In this document: positions 8,143 to 16,821 of the stretch, one piece after another | Layout: the number at the start of each line of letters is the position of its first letter | How positions within the stretch are numbered: the first letter of the stretch is position 1 | The notes under the pieces: generated by a model | Database searches by the model: none | Seen by the model: the letters and a program-made list of their open reading frames with translations, nothing else | What the model was told of the DNA's origin: nothing | Program-made: the position numbers and the translations under genes | NCBI RefSeq assembly: GCF_019444005.1 | Contig: NZ_CP049304.1 | Location: 682,001 to 746,000, forward strand | Direction: 5' to 3' | Length of the DNA stretch: 64,000 nt | Source: Liquorilactobacillus nagelii DSM 13675 | GTDB taxonomy: Bacteria > Bacillota > Bacilli > Lactobacillales > Lactobacillaceae

Positions 8143-9453
8143 GTGAGTGATCCGGTTGTTGCAATTGTTGGTCGACCTAATGTTGGTAAATCAACAATTT
8201 TTAATCGTATTGCGGGTGAAAGAATTTCAATTGTTGAAGACACTCCTGGAGTGACCCGCGATCGTATTTATGCGCACAGTGAATGGTTGGGCCAACGCTT
8301 TAGTTTGATTGACACCGGTGGAATTGATATAGGCGACGAACCATTTGTTACACAAATTCAAGAACAAGCTGAAATAGCGATTGATGAAGCCGATGTTATT
8401 ATTTTAATTGTCAGTATCAAAGAGGGAATTACGGACGCTGATGAAAAAGTCGCGCGAATACTTTATCAAACCGATAAACCGGTGATTGTTGCCGTTAATA
8501 AAGTTGATAACCCGGAAATGCGTGCTGAAATTTATGATTTTTATTCCTTAGGATTGGGAGATCCTTTACCGATTTCGGGTTCACATGGAATCGGTTTAGG
8601 AGACTTGCTGGAAAAGGTTTGTCATTACTTTCCACAAAAGACGGTTGAATCAGACAGCGAGACAATTAATTTCAGCTTTATTGGTCGTCCCAACGTTGGT
8701 AAATCATCGCTCGTTAACGCCATTTTAGGTGAAAATCGAGTAATTGTTTCTAACATTGAGGGAACAACGCGTGATGCAATTGACACACCTTTTGAAACCG
8801 ATAATGGTGAGCAATTTACAGTTATTGATACAGCGGGAATTCGAAAACGTGGGAAAGTTTATGAAAATACAGAAAAGTATTCCGTGCTACGCGCTTTACG
8901 AGCAATTGATCGTTCCGATGTAGTTTTAGTGGTTCTGGATGCCGCAACTGGAATTCGGGAACAAGATAAAAAAGTTGCTGGTTATGCACATGAAGCAGGC
9001 CGTGGGATTATTATTGTAGTTAATAAATGGGACGCGGTAAAAAAAGATAGTTACACAATGACAGAATTCGAAAAAATGATTCGTCAAGAATTTCAGTATC
9101 TTGATTATGCTCCAATAATTTTTGTTTCAGCGACCACCAAACAGCGGCTAAACCAGTTGCCTAAACTAATTAAGCGTGTTTCTGAGAATCAACAGCGCCG
9201 AATTAAGTCAGCAGTTTTGAACGATGTTTTAATGGATGCGATCGCCCGCAATCCAACACCGACAGAAAATGGCAAAAAATTAAAGGTTTACTATGGCACG
9301 CAAGTTGCGATTAAACCGCCAACTTTCGTGATTTTCGTTAATGATCCTGAATTAGTTCATTTCTCTTATGAACGTTATTTACGTAATCAATTTCGAGAAT
9401 CATTTGACTTTCAAGGAACTCCATTGCATTTAATTGCTCGAAAGAGAAAATAA
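8143..9453 (+). CDS. der: Ribosome biogenesis GTPase Der (EngA)
   Basis: Der, 436 residues, is a double-GTPase that assists maturation of the 50S subunit. Two tandem G domains are visible. The first has [14 protein letters not shown] (G1), DTPGV and DTGGI (G2/G3), and NKVD (G4). The second has [19 protein letters not shown] and NKWD. A C-terminal KH-like domain follows (about 350-436). Start is GTG 8143, set by GAAGGAGGGG about 6-14 bases upstream. The gene stands alone between the rpsA terminator and the hup promoter. Confidence 0.96.
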   Translation: MSDPVVAIVGRPNVGKSTIFNRIAGERISIVEDTPGVTRDRIYAHSEWLGQRFSLIDTGGIDIGDEPFVTQIQEQAEIAIDEADVIILIVSIKEGITDADEKVARILYQTDKPVIVAVNKVDNPEMRAEIYDFYSLGLGDPLPISGSHGIGLGDLLEKVCHYFPQKTVESDSETINFSFIGRPNVGKSSLVNAILGENRVIVSNIEGTTRDAIDTPFETDNGEQFTVIDTAGIRKRGKVYENTEKYSVLRALRAIDRSDVVLVVLDAATGIREQDKKVAGYAHEAGRGIIIVVNKWDAVKKDSYTMTEFEKMIRQEFQYLDYAPIIFVSATTKQRLNQLPKLIKRVSENQQRRIKSAVLNDVLMDAIARNPTPTENGKKLKVYYGTQVAIKPPTFVIFVNDPELVHFSYERYLRNQFRESFDFQGTPLHLIARKRK

Positions 9454-9558
9454 TTGATGATTATAGTGGAAAATGACACTATTAATTTAAACTTATTTTA
9501 ATTTGTACTTTATGAGATATTTTTAACCGCGAATTGAATAAAAAGCAGGACGAAAACC

Positions 9559-9587
9559 TTGTTATGTTAGGCTTTATATGCTATCTT
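9559..9587 (+). promoter_or_regulatory. Promoter of hup
   Basis: A -35 box TTGTTA (9559-9564) and an extended -10 TGCTATCTT (9579-9587) are separated by exactly 17 bases. This predicts transcription about 80 bases before the hup ATG. Confidence 0.75.
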
Positions 9588-9622
9588 ATTAACAGAGATA
9601 ATGATTTGTTAGTCATTGTTTC

Positions 9623-9642
9623 GTTATTTCATTTGAAATAAC
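9623..9642 (+). other. Hairpin in the hup leader RNA
   Basis: GTTATTTC (9623-9630) is the perfect complement of GAAATAAC (9635-9642), with a four-base loop and no T-run after it, so it is not a terminator. It lies in the predicted 5' leader of hup, upstream of the ribosome binding site GGGGAGGTGA. A smaller AATGA/TCATT hairpin lies just before it (around 9600-9617). Confidence 0.55.
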
Positions 9643-9671
9643 AATTATTCTTCTGTTGGGGAGGTGAAACC

Positions 9672-9947
9672 ATGGCAAACAAAGCACAATTGATCGATAC
9701 TGTTGCAACAAAAACAGGTCTAACCAAAAAAGATGCAACATCAGCTGTTGATGCTGTTCTTGATACAATTCAAGATCTTTTGAAGCAAGGCGAAAAAGTT
9801 CAATTAATCGGATTTGGTAACTTTGAGGTACGTGAACGTGCAGCCCGTAAAGGCCGTAACCCGCAGACCGGTAAAGAAATTCAAATTCCAGCAAGCAAAG
9901 TACCTGCATTTAAGCCAGGAAAAGCTTTAAAGGATGCTGTTAAATAA
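9672..9947 (+). CDS. hup: DNA-binding protein HU
   Basis: Histone-like HU, 91 residues, a homodimeric nucleoid protein that bends DNA without strong sequence preference. The full family pattern is present: N-terminal helices [17 protein letters not shown], the [21 protein letters not shown] arm motif (about residues 46-66), and the C-terminal [14 protein letters not shown]. Length is typical. Start ATG 9672 has a very strong ribosome binding site (GGGGAGGTGA). It has its own promoter and terminator, consistent with an abundant protein. Confidence 0.98.
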   Translation: MANKAQLIDTVATKTGLTKKDATSAVDAVLDTIQDLLKQGEKVQLIGFGNFEVRERAARKGRNPQTGKEIQIPASKVPAFKPGKALKDAVK

Positions 9948-9977
9948 AGCAGCATGAATACTTACTTATTTCGTCAA

Positions 9978-10005
9978 AGTCGGGACTTCTGTTCCGGCTT
10001 TTTTA
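9978..10005 (+). terminator. Intrinsic terminator of hup
   Basis: AGTCGGGA (9978-9985) pairs with TTCCGGCT (9992-9999), with two G-T pairs, followed by six T. Confidence 0.85.
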
Positions 10006-10041
10006 TATCTTTGATCGGTTTAAAAAGAAGAGGTTTTAAAT

Positions 10042-11304
10042 ATGACACATTCTAAAAAAGTGCTCACGCTGATCAAAGTTGGTAACCATGATCAAGCAGA
10101 GCAAGAATTAGATCAGGCCTTAACTAAAGATCCGGCCGAAAATTTATTTGAGTTAGCAGAAAGTTTATTGGAACTGGGTTTTTCTGATTGGGCTCGAAAA
10201 ATATATCAACAATTACTGGAACAGTTTCCCGAGGAAGATCAATTAAAGACTAGTTTAGCAGAAATTGCCATTAACAATGGGCAAGACGATCAAGCTTTAA
10301 TCTATTTGAGCTCAGTTAAAGCGAGTTCACCGGCTTATTTAACGGCGTTATTGGTTGCGGCTGATTTATATCAGACACAAGGATTATTTGAGGCAAGTGA
10401 ACATAAACTTTTATTAGCACACAAAATTGCTCCAACTGAGACAGCTGTCAATTTTGGACTAGCAGAATTATATTATGATATGAAAAACTATCGCTCAGCA
10501 TTATCCTTTTACCTTGATTTGTTAAAGACCGGTCAGTTAGTTATTGCACAAGTAAACTTGGTTCAAAGAGTGGGTGCTTGTTACGCTGAGAGTGGAAGAT
10601 TTGAACAGGCACTAGGATATTTAGAACAAATTCATCCAGAAGATCTAGCACCTGATAGTCTATTTCAATTGAGCTTTACTCAGTATGAATTAAAGCATTA
10701 CGAAGATGCGATTAAAAGTTTTAATAAACTAAAAGAAAGTGTACCCGACTACACAACCTTGTATCCAGTTTTAGCGGCCGCTTATGAACAAGTGGGTCAA
10801 CTAAAAGAAGCACTCTTGACAGCCCAAGAAGGATTACGAGTAGACCAGTACAATAGTAACTTATATTTACAAGCTAGTCGCTTAGCTTTGAAAATGCAAC
10901 AAGCAGATCTAGCTGAAAAATATTTACGCCAAGCGTTAGCTTTTGATGAAGATAATTTGCAACTAATTACAGAATTGAGTAAGCTGCTTCAGCAGCAAAA
11001 ACGCTTTTCTGAAGAAATCGATTTTTTAAAAAAGGTTAATCAAACATTGAGTGATCCACAATTAACTTTGAATTTAGGTCGAGCTTATGCAGCAGTTGAA
11101 AAAGACCAAGCTGCCTTAGAATGCTACCAGGCAGTTCAAACAGATTTAGCCAGTAATGCCGCCTATTGGCAGGAATTGGCCCCATTAGCTCGCCGGGCAG
11201 GCAATTTAAATCTAGCGAAACAGGCAGTAAAAAAATATTTACAAATAGTTCCTAATGATTTAGAAATGCTTGATTTACAAGCAGAATTGACAGATGATTT
11301 TTAA
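10042..11304 (+). CDS. Tetratricopeptide repeat protein (YpiA-like)
   Basis: Cytosolic protein of 420 residues made almost entirely of TPR-like helical hairpins, for example PAENLFELAESLLELGFSDW, AVNFGLAELYYDMKNYRSAL and TTLYPVLAAAYEQVGQLKEAL. TPR arrays mediate protein-protein contacts, and no enzymatic domain is present. A TPR protein after hup is common in lactobacilli and resembles YpiA of Bacillus subtilis in position and length. The partner is unknown. The ribosome binding site AGAAGAGG is about 10 bases before the ATG. The stop codon overlaps the stop of the convergent XerD-like gene by three bases. Confidence 0.85.
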   Translation: MTHSKKVLTLIKVGNHDQAEQELDQALTKDPAENLFELAESLLELGFSDWARKIYQQLLEQFPEEDQLKTSLAEIAINNGQDDQALIYLSSVKASSPAYLTALLVAADLYQTQGLFEASEHKLLLAHKIAPTETAVNFGLAELYYDMKNYRSALSFYLDLLKTGQLVIAQVNLVQRVGACYAESGRFEQALGYLEQIHPEDLAPDSLFQLSFTQYELKHYEDAIKSFNKLKESVPDYTTLYPVLAAAYEQVGQLKEALLTAQEGLRVDQYNSNLYLQASRLALKMQQADLAEKYLRQALAFDEDNLQLITELSKLLQQQKRFSEEIDFLKKVNQTLSDPQLTLNLGRAYAAVEKDQAALECYQAVQTDLASNAAYWQELAPLARRAGNLNLAKQAVKKYLQIVPNDLEMLDLQAELTDDF

Positions 11305-12119
11305 ACTTGTTTAGTTGTTTCAGTTGAAAAACTAAGCAAACGATAATAGTTAAGGGAATTTAAATCTAAATGTAACTGTCGGCAGCAAGTTTGATTTGTT
11401 AACTGCCGATTTTTTTGCAAGAAGTTACAGATAGCTGCTGTTCGCAATTTTTGGGGAGTCAACGGGAAAGCAACTTGATCCTGATCACGCTGCAAGTATT
11501 TATGTAACGCTGGCAAAGTTAAACTGGGATTGTTAGAGTGACGCTGCTTAAGAAATAATTCCGAGCTATTTTGTCGTTGACAAAGCGGTTGGTGAAATTT
11601 TTCAAATTGCTGCATAAAGGACTGTTCAGCTGCGGTTAGTTTTTCAATTTGCCAGATTAAATAAAAACCGGGTTGAAGAAATTCAGTTGCAGCATAAAAG
11701 TGTGCAATTAAAAGTAAGGCTAGCCGTGTATAAAATGATAATTCCGAGTTGCTTAATAAGACAGGCAATTGATTTGACCAATTAATTGGCATAATTGCAG
11801 CAGATTTAATAGCGGCACCTTTCAAACTAAGTGTTGGCAAAGAAGAAATCAAATTAGCTTGGAAGAGAAAAATAAAGTATTGATTTAAATGAGATAAAAT
11901 TTTATTGTAAGTCGTATCCGTAATGGAAGCGGCTTTTTTCATTTGAAAAAAATATTCCCGCAAATCAGATGTGGTAATTTGGTCGGGCTCAGTAGTTTCT
12001 AATTTATTGGTCATTGCGGTGAAAAAGTTAAGTAAATCATGCCGGTAGCTGAGAATAGTCGAACTGGCTAATTTCTGTTGAAATAGATGATTTTCAAAAA
12101 CTGTTTGATAAGGATACAA
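11301..12119 (-). CDS. XerD-like tyrosine recombinase fold protein, catalytic residues lost
   Basis: Protein of 272 residues whose N-terminal half (about 1-95, FENHLFQQKLASSTILSYRHDL) resembles the SAM-like core-binding domain of Xer recombinases. The C-terminal half is only loosely similar. The conserved ATGxRxSE arginine site reads HFYAATEFLQPG. The HxLRH box reads PQKLRTAA, where only the Arg remains. No GHxxxxxTxxYTH box can be found. It is therefore unlikely to cut DNA. Streptococci encode a comparable XerD-like protein that is not the dif recombinase, also near scpA. A DNA-binding or structural role is inference. True XerC is encoded separately at 29,372. Upstream lies GAAGG about 9 bases before the ATG and a -10-like TGGTAATAT. 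Confidence 0.72.
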   Translation of the reverse strand: MYPYQTVFENHLFQQKLASSTILSYRHDLLNFFTAMTNKLETTEPDQITTSDLREYFFQMKKAASITDTTYNKILSHLNQYFIFLFQANLISSLPTLSLKGAAIKSAAIMPINWSNQLPVLLSNSELSFYTRLALLLIAHFYAATEFLQPGFYLIWQIEKLTAAEQSFMQQFEKFHQPLCQRQNSSELFLKQRHSNNPSLTLPALHKYLQRDQDQVAFPLTPQKLRTAAICNFLQKNRQLTNQTCCRQLHLDLNSLNYYRLLSFSTETTKQV

Positions 12120-12172
12120 TTAATTCGCCTTCTTTGTTAATAGTACTTTGTTACCTTAACTTATATTACCAC

Positions 12173-12203
12173 AAAAAAGAGCGCTGCAAAATTCGCAGCG
12201 CCA
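12173..12203 (-). terminator. Intrinsic terminator of the 110-residue membrane protein gene
   Basis: Read on the - strand, GGCGCTGC pairs with GCAGCGC around an ATTTTG-rich loop, and the stem is followed by TCTTTTTT. On the + strand no T-run follows, so it works on the - strand only. Confidence 0.85.
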
Positions 12204-12216
12204 AAAACAATAAGAC

Positions 12217-12549
12217 TTAAGGATTGGAAATCAGATGTTGCCCCGTTAGTGCAAAGTATTTAGCATCAATTGCAATTAACCGCAATTTTAAATCATTAGT
12301 CAATTTTAACTGATAAAAAGCTATTGCAAAAGTTGCCCCAAAAGCTAGAAAAGTTAATAAGTTTAGTAGATCACGAAATTTATTGATGAATGGATAATAA
12401 ATAATTAAAATTGCTGCAATTAAGAAGAGAAACCAAAATTTAGCCGCGTACTTCTTAGCGACTTTTTGCTGCTGTGTTAATTGTCGATATAATTCGCTTA
12501 AGTATCGTATTTCTACTTGATTTGATTTTTTTTCGTCCGTAAGCTTCAC
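12217..12549 (-). CDS. Small membrane protein of unknown function
   Basis: Protein of 110 residues. A charged, Gln- and Lys-rich N-terminus (1-38) is followed by two predicted transmembrane helices (about 40-56 and 63-82) and a short cytosolic tail. I recognise no family. The gene stands alone, with its own downstream terminator, upstream of the XerD-like gene and divergent from the yolD-like gene. The ribosome binding site (AAAAGGGTG) lies about 4-12 bases upstream of the ATG. It could be a regulator or a small membrane-associated factor, but nothing in the sequence decides this. Confidence 0.65.
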   Translation of the reverse strand: MKLTDEKKSNQVEIRYLSELYRQLTQQQKVAKKYAAKFWFLFLIAAILIIYYPFINKFRDLLNLLTFLAFGATFAIAFYQLKLTNDLKLRLIAIDAKYFALTGQHLISNP

Positions 12550-12670
12550 CCTTTTCTATTAATCACTATTAGTATAGTAATTGATTTATAAGAAACTCTT
12601 AAAATATTCTCAAAAAAAGCAAAAAGTTGTTTAGAATTATTGACGAAATGATGTGAAATAAAAGTTCTCA

Positions 12671-12699
12671 TTTACATTATGAACATATATTCGTATAAT
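12671..12699 (+). promoter_or_regulatory. yolD promoter containing a LexA-like (SOS) box
   Basis: TTTACA (12671-12676) and TATAAT (12694-12699) are spaced by 17 bases. The spacer holds TGAACATATATTCG (12680-12693), which matches the Gram-positive LexA box CGAAC-N4-GTTCG except for the first base and one base of the right arm. A repressor bound there would sit between the -35 and -10 boxes and block RNA polymerase. SOS control of this gene is inferred from the site and from the known damage response of yolD genes. Confidence 0.7.
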
Positions 12700-12718
12700 T
12701 TGCTTGAGGTGTTTTTAA

Positions 12719-13117
12719 ATGAATAAAAATTTTAAGCCCAAAAATCTGTTAGGTCAGATTAAGGAAAAGGAAGCAGAAGACTTTTTTAAAAATTATTATC
12801 AAGACCGGGGTATGTTAAAGTGGCAAGGCTTTTTCTTAAGTGACCATACAGCAGCTTTAAGTAAAAAAGAACGATTAAAAAAATCTTCTTGTCGGCCACA
12901 ACAAACTTTGACTTCAATTATGGAGTTGTTAATGCATAGTTGGCAAAGTAGAAAAGATATTGTGATTCAACTTAATCAAATTGATACTGATCAAGAAATT
13001 ACCGAATTCCAAGGAGTTATCCAAGGCTTTGACGAAAAGCAAGTTTATTTGAAGATTAATCAACGTTTTCAAGCAATCGACATTAGCGAAATTCGGAATA
13101 TTCATTTCATAGCATGA
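12719..13117 (+). CDS. YolD-like protein
   Basis: Small soluble protein of 132 residues in the YolD-like family. The family hallmark DRGMLKWQGFFLSDHTAAL lies near residues 30-48, and the C-terminal beta-rich part (FQGVIQGFDEKQVYLKINQ then IDISEIRNI) fits the family. YolD proteins are found next to Y-family DNA polymerases (ImuB, UvrX) in Firmicutes and are induced by DNA damage, but their molecular function is not established. No Y-family polymerase gene is adjacent here, so this is a stand-alone copy. The promoter carries a LexA-like box. The ribosome binding site GAGGTG lies about 8 bases before the ATG. Confidence 0.78.
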   Translation: MNKNFKPKNLLGQIKEKEAEDFFKNYYQDRGMLKWQGFFLSDHTAALSKKERLKKSSCRPQQTLTSIMELLMHSWQSRKDIVIQLNQIDTDQEITEFQGVIQGFDEKQVYLKINQRFQAIDISEIRNIHFIA

Positions 13118-13432
13118 TTAACATAGAACAACAACTTCCAACTTATATAATAACTATAGTAAAGTGAAATCTAGTTTGGTAGGTGATTTAGTTACGGCCA
13201 ATATCCTACAAGAATATTGATTAGTCTGACTAACATGATAGTTAGAAATAAAACTGTGTATTCAAAATTGGAGTGACTCTTTTTAGCAATTTATAATATT
13301 GATTTAGGCTGCTTAATGATAGAATAAAAGGCTGGAAAAACTAATTGTAATAAAAACTTGCAATCAAGATTATTAATCATTAAAATTGCAACTATGCGTC
13401 ACTATAATTTTGGGCATTTGGAGGATAGTATT
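13118..13432 (+). other. Intergenic region before the SemiSWEET gene
   Basis: About 315 bases without a convincing gene. It holds a possible -10 TATAAT at 13145-13150 with no clear -35, short inverted repeats (CAATAT/ATATTG around 13199-13219, CTAAC/GTTAG around 13230-13250), and a second TATAAT at 13403-13408 well placed for the downstream TTG start. No T-run terminator for yolD was found. A small RNA is possible but not supported by anything specific. Confidence 0.35.
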
Positions 13433-13699
13433 TTGAAAGAGGAAAGTAAGTTTATTTTAATTTTAAGCCGAGTAGCAACAGTTTTAGCCGTTTTAATGTA
13501 CATTTCTTATATTCCACAGATTATGAATAATTTGCAGGGAGATTATGGCAATCCAATTCAACCATTGGTGGCGGCTATTAACTGTTCCTTTTGGTCTATC
13601 TATGCTTATTTTAAAATAAATCGCGATTGGCCGGTTTTTTGGGCTAATATCCCAGGAGTTTTTTTTGGTTTAGCAGCTTTTATTACTGCATTACACTAA
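13433..13699 (+). CDS. SemiSWEET-type sugar transporter (PQ-loop)
   Basis: Membrane protein of 88 residues with three predicted helices, the size of bacterial SemiSWEETs, which dimerise to form a facilitative sugar channel. The motif MYISYIPQIMNNLQG in helix 1 carries the conserved Pro-Gln. NPIQPLVAAINCSFWSIYAYFK (about 44-65) carries the Asn and Trp positions typical of the substrate pocket. A start at 13,358 would add 25 residues but lies upstream of the likely -10 box TATAAT (13403-13408). TTG 13433, with TTGGAGGA about 8 bases before it, gives the normal family length and is preferred. The sugar is unknown. Confidence 0.78.
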   Translation: MKEESKFILILSRVATVLAVLMYISYIPQIMNNLQGDYGNPIQPLVAAINCSFWSIYAYFKINRDWPVFWANIPGVFFGLAAFITALH

Positions 13700-13776
13700 T
13701 TAGAATATTTAATGAATGTTTATTGAAAGACTAAATTGTGATACTATCTGTTAGGAACTTAATTAGTGGAGGTGGA

Positions 13777-14661
13777 ATGGTGGCTAATCAAGCAGAAAAA
13801 ATTCATGGAGTTAATTTTTTAATGATAGCGTTGGGAACCAGCTTATATGCTTTTGGCCTAGTAATGGTTAATATTGCTAATAGTTTGGCTGAAGGTGGAG
13901 TTACCGGCATCACCTTGATTTTGCGCTATTGGTTTCAAATTGATCCAGCTTTGTCTACAATCTTGTTAAATATTCCCTTAATCATAATTGGTTATCGTTA
14001 TCTCGGCAAAACGGCATTGACTTACACCATTTTTGGAATTGGCAGCCTATCATTTTTTATTTGGCTGTGGCAACGAGTCCCGTTATCAATTAACATTGAT
14101 CATGATTTGTTTTTAGCTGGAATTTTAGCTGGGCTGATTGGTGGTTCAGGATCAGGACTAGTTTATCGTTTTGGAGGCACAACTGGTGGAACTGATATTG
14201 TGGCTCGTATTTTTGAACGTAAACGAGGTGTGGCGATGGGGAAAACATTGTTGACCATTGACTGCATGGTCTTGTTATTGTCATTAAGTTATGTTAGTTT
14301 GCGAAAAATGATGTATACGCTATTAGCATCTTACGTTTTTTCTAAAATTGTCAACTTTACCCTTGAGGGTGCTTATGCAGCTCGGGGGGCAATTATTATA
14401 AGTGGACAACATCAAGCAATTGCTAAAGATATTATTAGTAATATGAATCGCGGTGTTAGCTATCTTCAGGCAACTGGAGCCTATTCAAATGAGCCTCGCC
14501 AAGCCATTTATTGTGTTATCAGTCCCAATGAATTGATGGAACTAAAACATATTATCTCGCGTCATGATGAACACGCATTTGTGTCGATTTTAAGTGTAAA
14601 CGAGGTCATTGGTGAAGGTTTTTCTTATGATACATCTAAGAAAAAAATTTTGCGTCGTTAA
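13777..14661 (+). CDS. YitT family integral membrane protein
   Basis: YitT/DUF161-type protein of about 294 residues. Five predicted transmembrane helices cover about residues 10-185, with conserved small-residue motifs such as LAEGGVTGITLI and GSGSGLVYRFGGTTGGTDIVARI. A C-terminal DUF2179 soluble domain (about 200-294) includes GRGVSYLQATGAYS-like sequence typical of the family. The physiological role of YitT proteins is not known. The ribosome binding site GGAGGTGG at 13768-13775 supports ATG 13777 or GTG 13780 rather than the upstream GTG at 13738. A terminator follows directly. Confidence 0.87.
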   Translation: MVANQAEKIHGVNFLMIALGTSLYAFGLVMVNIANSLAEGGVTGITLILRYWFQIDPALSTILLNIPLIIIGYRYLGKTALTYTIFGIGSLSFFIWLWQRVPLSINIDHDLFLAGILAGLIGGSGSGLVYRFGGTTGGTDIVARIFERKRGVAMGKTLLTIDCMVLLLSLSYVSLRKMMYTLLASYVFSKIVNFTLEGAYAARGAIIISGQHQAIAKDIISNMNRGVSYLQATGAYSNEPRQAIYCVISPNELMELKHIISRHDEHAFVSILSVNEVIGEGFSYDTSKKKILRR

Positions 14662-14687
14662 TAGAATTTTAAAATTTCAATTAAAAG

Positions 14688-14712
14688 CAGATCTTGTTAG
14701 ATCTGTTTTTTT
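14688..14712 (+). terminator. Intrinsic terminator of the YitT gene
   Basis: CAGATCT (14688-14694) and AGATCTG (14699-14705) form a perfect 7-bp stem with a TGTT loop, followed by seven T. Confidence 0.92.
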
Positions 14713-14802
14713 ACATTAACGATTAATTATCTTATCAAGATGCAAGCCTTCTGACAATCTGTTAAAATGAAAGAAACAGAATGAAAAAGAGGTTGATTTT
14801 TT

Positions 14803-15591
14803 ATGGTAAAGATTCTGGTTGCTGGATTCAAAGGAAGAATGGGAAATACAACGGTTAAAATGGTTTTAGAGCACACGGGATTTGAGTTGGCAGCGGTTTT
14901 TGATCCACGAGCTGATGAAAAGAATATTAACGAGATTGCTGAATTTTCTCAACTGGATGTCCCGGTTTATCGAAGTCTAGCTGAAATTGATTGTCATGCG
15001 ATTGACGTCTGGATTGATTTTACTTCGCCTAAAGCTGTATTTTCTAATGCGAAATTTGCTTTGCAACATAAAATTTCACCAGTTATCGGAACAACTGGCT
15101 TACAAGATGACCAAGTTGCTGAATTAAAGAAAATTGCTTCAGAGACTAAAACAGGTGGTTTAATCGCTCCGAATTTCGGGATCTCAGCTGTCTTATTGAT
15201 GCAGTTCGCTCAACAAGCCGCAAAATACTTACCAGATGTCGAGATTATTGAAATGCATCACGATAATAAATTAGATGCTCCCAGTGGGACAGCAATTAAT
15301 ACGGCTAAGTTAATTGCTGAGGTTCGTCAGGAACACTACCAAGGAAATCCAGCTGAAACTGAAGCCTTACCCGGTGCACGCGGAGCAAATTACCAAGGAA
15401 TGCGGATTCATAGTGTACGTTTGCCAGGATATGTTGCACATGAACAAGTCTTATTTGGCGGACCAGGAGAAGCTCTAACAATTCGGCAGGATTCTTTTGA
15501 CCGAAGCTCCTTTATGTCTGGAGTTGCAGTTGCAGTCAGCAAAATTACTGATCAGCACAAGTTATTAATTGGGCTTGAGAATTTATTATGA
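14803..15591 (+). CDS. dapB: 4-hydroxy-tetrahydrodipicolinate reductase
   Basis: DapB, 262 residues, reduces 4-hydroxy-tetrahydrodipicolinate with NAD(P)H in the lysine/diaminopimelate pathway that feeds peptidoglycan. The N-terminal nucleotide-binding motif [13 protein letters not shown] and the GTTGL turn are present. The catalytic and substrate-binding motif [14 protein letters not shown] (about 160-173) holds the His-His and Lys of the active site. Length is normal. It overlaps cca by four bases (ATGA), an arrangement also found in other Firmicutes. No other lysine-pathway gene is in the window. The ribosome binding site AGAGGTTG precedes the ATG. Confidence 0.96.
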   Translation: MVKILVAGFKGRMGNTTVKMVLEHTGFELAAVFDPRADEKNINEIAEFSQLDVPVYRSLAEIDCHAIDVWIDFTSPKAVFSNAKFALQHKISPVIGTTGLQDDQVAELKKIASETKTGGLIAPNFGISAVLLMQFAQQAAKYLPDVEIIEMHHDNKLDAPSGTAINTAKLIAEVRQEHYQGNPAETEALPGARGANYQGMRIHSVRLPGYVAHEQVLFGGPGEALTIRQDSFDRSSFMSGVAVAVSKITDQHKLLIGLENLL

Positions 15592-16796
15592 AAATAACTG
15601 ATTTACCTGAAATATTTCTTCAAGCTATGCCAATTTTAAAAAAAATTCAACAGGCAGGGTTTGAGGCTTATTTTGTTGGCGGTTGTGTGCGTGATTTATT
15701 ATTAGGTAAAAAGCCTCATGATGTAGATATTGCAACTAGCGCTTATCCAGCAGAAATTAAGCAAATTTTCAAGCGGACAATTGATACTGGAATTAAACAT
15801 GGAACAGTGACTGTATTGCAGCAAAAACAAGCTTATGAAGTAACCACCTTCCGTACAGAAAGTGGTTACCAAGATTTCCGTCGCCCAGATCATGTAACTT
15901 TTGTTCGTTCATTGAGCTATGATCTACAACGACGTGATTTGACAATTAATGCTCTTGCCATGGATTTAAATGGTCAGGTAATTGATTTATTTGACGGGGT
16001 TCGTGATTTACAAAAAGGGATTATCCGTGCTGTTGGAGTACCACATGAACGTTTTCATGAAGATGCTTTAAGAATGATGCGGACAGTTCGTTTTGCTAGT
16101 CAATTATCTTTTGTAATTGAACAGCAAACCCTAAAAGCTATTGCTGAAAACGCTGCTTTACTAAAGCATATTGCGGTTGAACGAATTCATGAGGAATGGC
16201 AAAAGTTATTATTGGGTAGTTATCCGCAAAATGGCTTACGACCATTAGTTGTGACTGAGCTTTATCGCTATTGCCCCGGTTTTAATGGTCAGGTAGCGGT
16301 TTTGCAAAAAATGATTAGTTTACCGCGCTTGAAATTCAATTCGGTTGCTGGTGGTTGGTGCTTATTTGGCTATTTGGCTCAATTTACCACTGGTGAAATG
16401 ACGGAATTGTTACGCGCATGGAAAAGTTCAAATGATTTGATTAAGTCAGTCATCGTAGCTATGCAAGCTACTAAATTGTTAGAAAATAGTTCTCTGGGTG
16501 AGTGGCAAATGTATTCCTTGGGTTGGAAGGCAATTCAAATAGCCTGTGAAAACGTAACTTTATTAGGCAAAAAAAATCCGATGATTGAAATGCAACAAAA
16601 ATATCAAAAATTACCAATTAATAATATTAAAGAACTGGCAATTAATGGTGGAACTTTAATTACTGAATTAAATTTAACCCCCGGACCGCAAGTTGGACAA
16701 TTATTAGCCGATTTAGAAAAAGCGGTAGTTATTGGTCATTTATCGAATGTTAAAGAAGATCTCTTACAACAGGCAAGAATAATAATTAAAAAATAG
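15588..16796 (+). CDS. cca: CCA tRNA nucleotidyltransferase
   Basis: Class II CCA-adding enzyme, 402 residues, builds or repairs the 3' CCA end of tRNAs from CTP and ATP. Motif A is visible as [23 protein letters not shown] (residues 30-52), with the two catalytic aspartates in DVD. Motif B follows as [11 protein letters not shown], then [14 protein letters not shown], whose RRD contacts the incoming base. Motif [18 protein letters not shown] and motif E ([13 protein letters not shown]) complete the head, neck and body of the enzyme. The start overlaps the dapB stop, indicating translational coupling. Confidence 0.96.
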   Translation: MKITDLPEIFLQAMPILKKIQQAGFEAYFVGGCVRDLLLGKKPHDVDIATSAYPAEIKQIFKRTIDTGIKHGTVTVLQQKQAYEVTTFRTESGYQDFRRPDHVTFVRSLSYDLQRRDLTINALAMDLNGQVIDLFDGVRDLQKGIIRAVGVPHERFHEDALRMMRTVRFASQLSFVIEQQTLKAIAENAALLKHIAVERIHEEWQKLLLGSYPQNGLRPLVVTELYRYCPGFNGQVAVLQKMISLPRLKFNSVAGGWCLFGYLAQFTTGEMTELLRAWKSSNDLIKSVIVAMQATKLLENSSLGEWQMYSLGWKAIQIACENVTLLGKKNPMIEMQQKYQKLPINNIKELAINGGTLITELNLTPGPQVGQLLADLEKAVVIGHLSNVKEDLLQQARIIIKK

Positions 16797-16821
16797 CATA
16801 ATTGCAATTTCAAATGAAAGT

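Noticed and set aside
11301..12119. Integrase of a prophage or genomic island
   Set aside because: Catalytic residues are missing, no att repeats or phage genes are nearby, and the flanks are core genes.
13358..13432. Longer N-terminus of the SemiSWEET protein
   Set aside because: It would start upstream of the best -10 box and add 25 residues not expected in the family; TTG 13433 has a Shine-Dalgarno.
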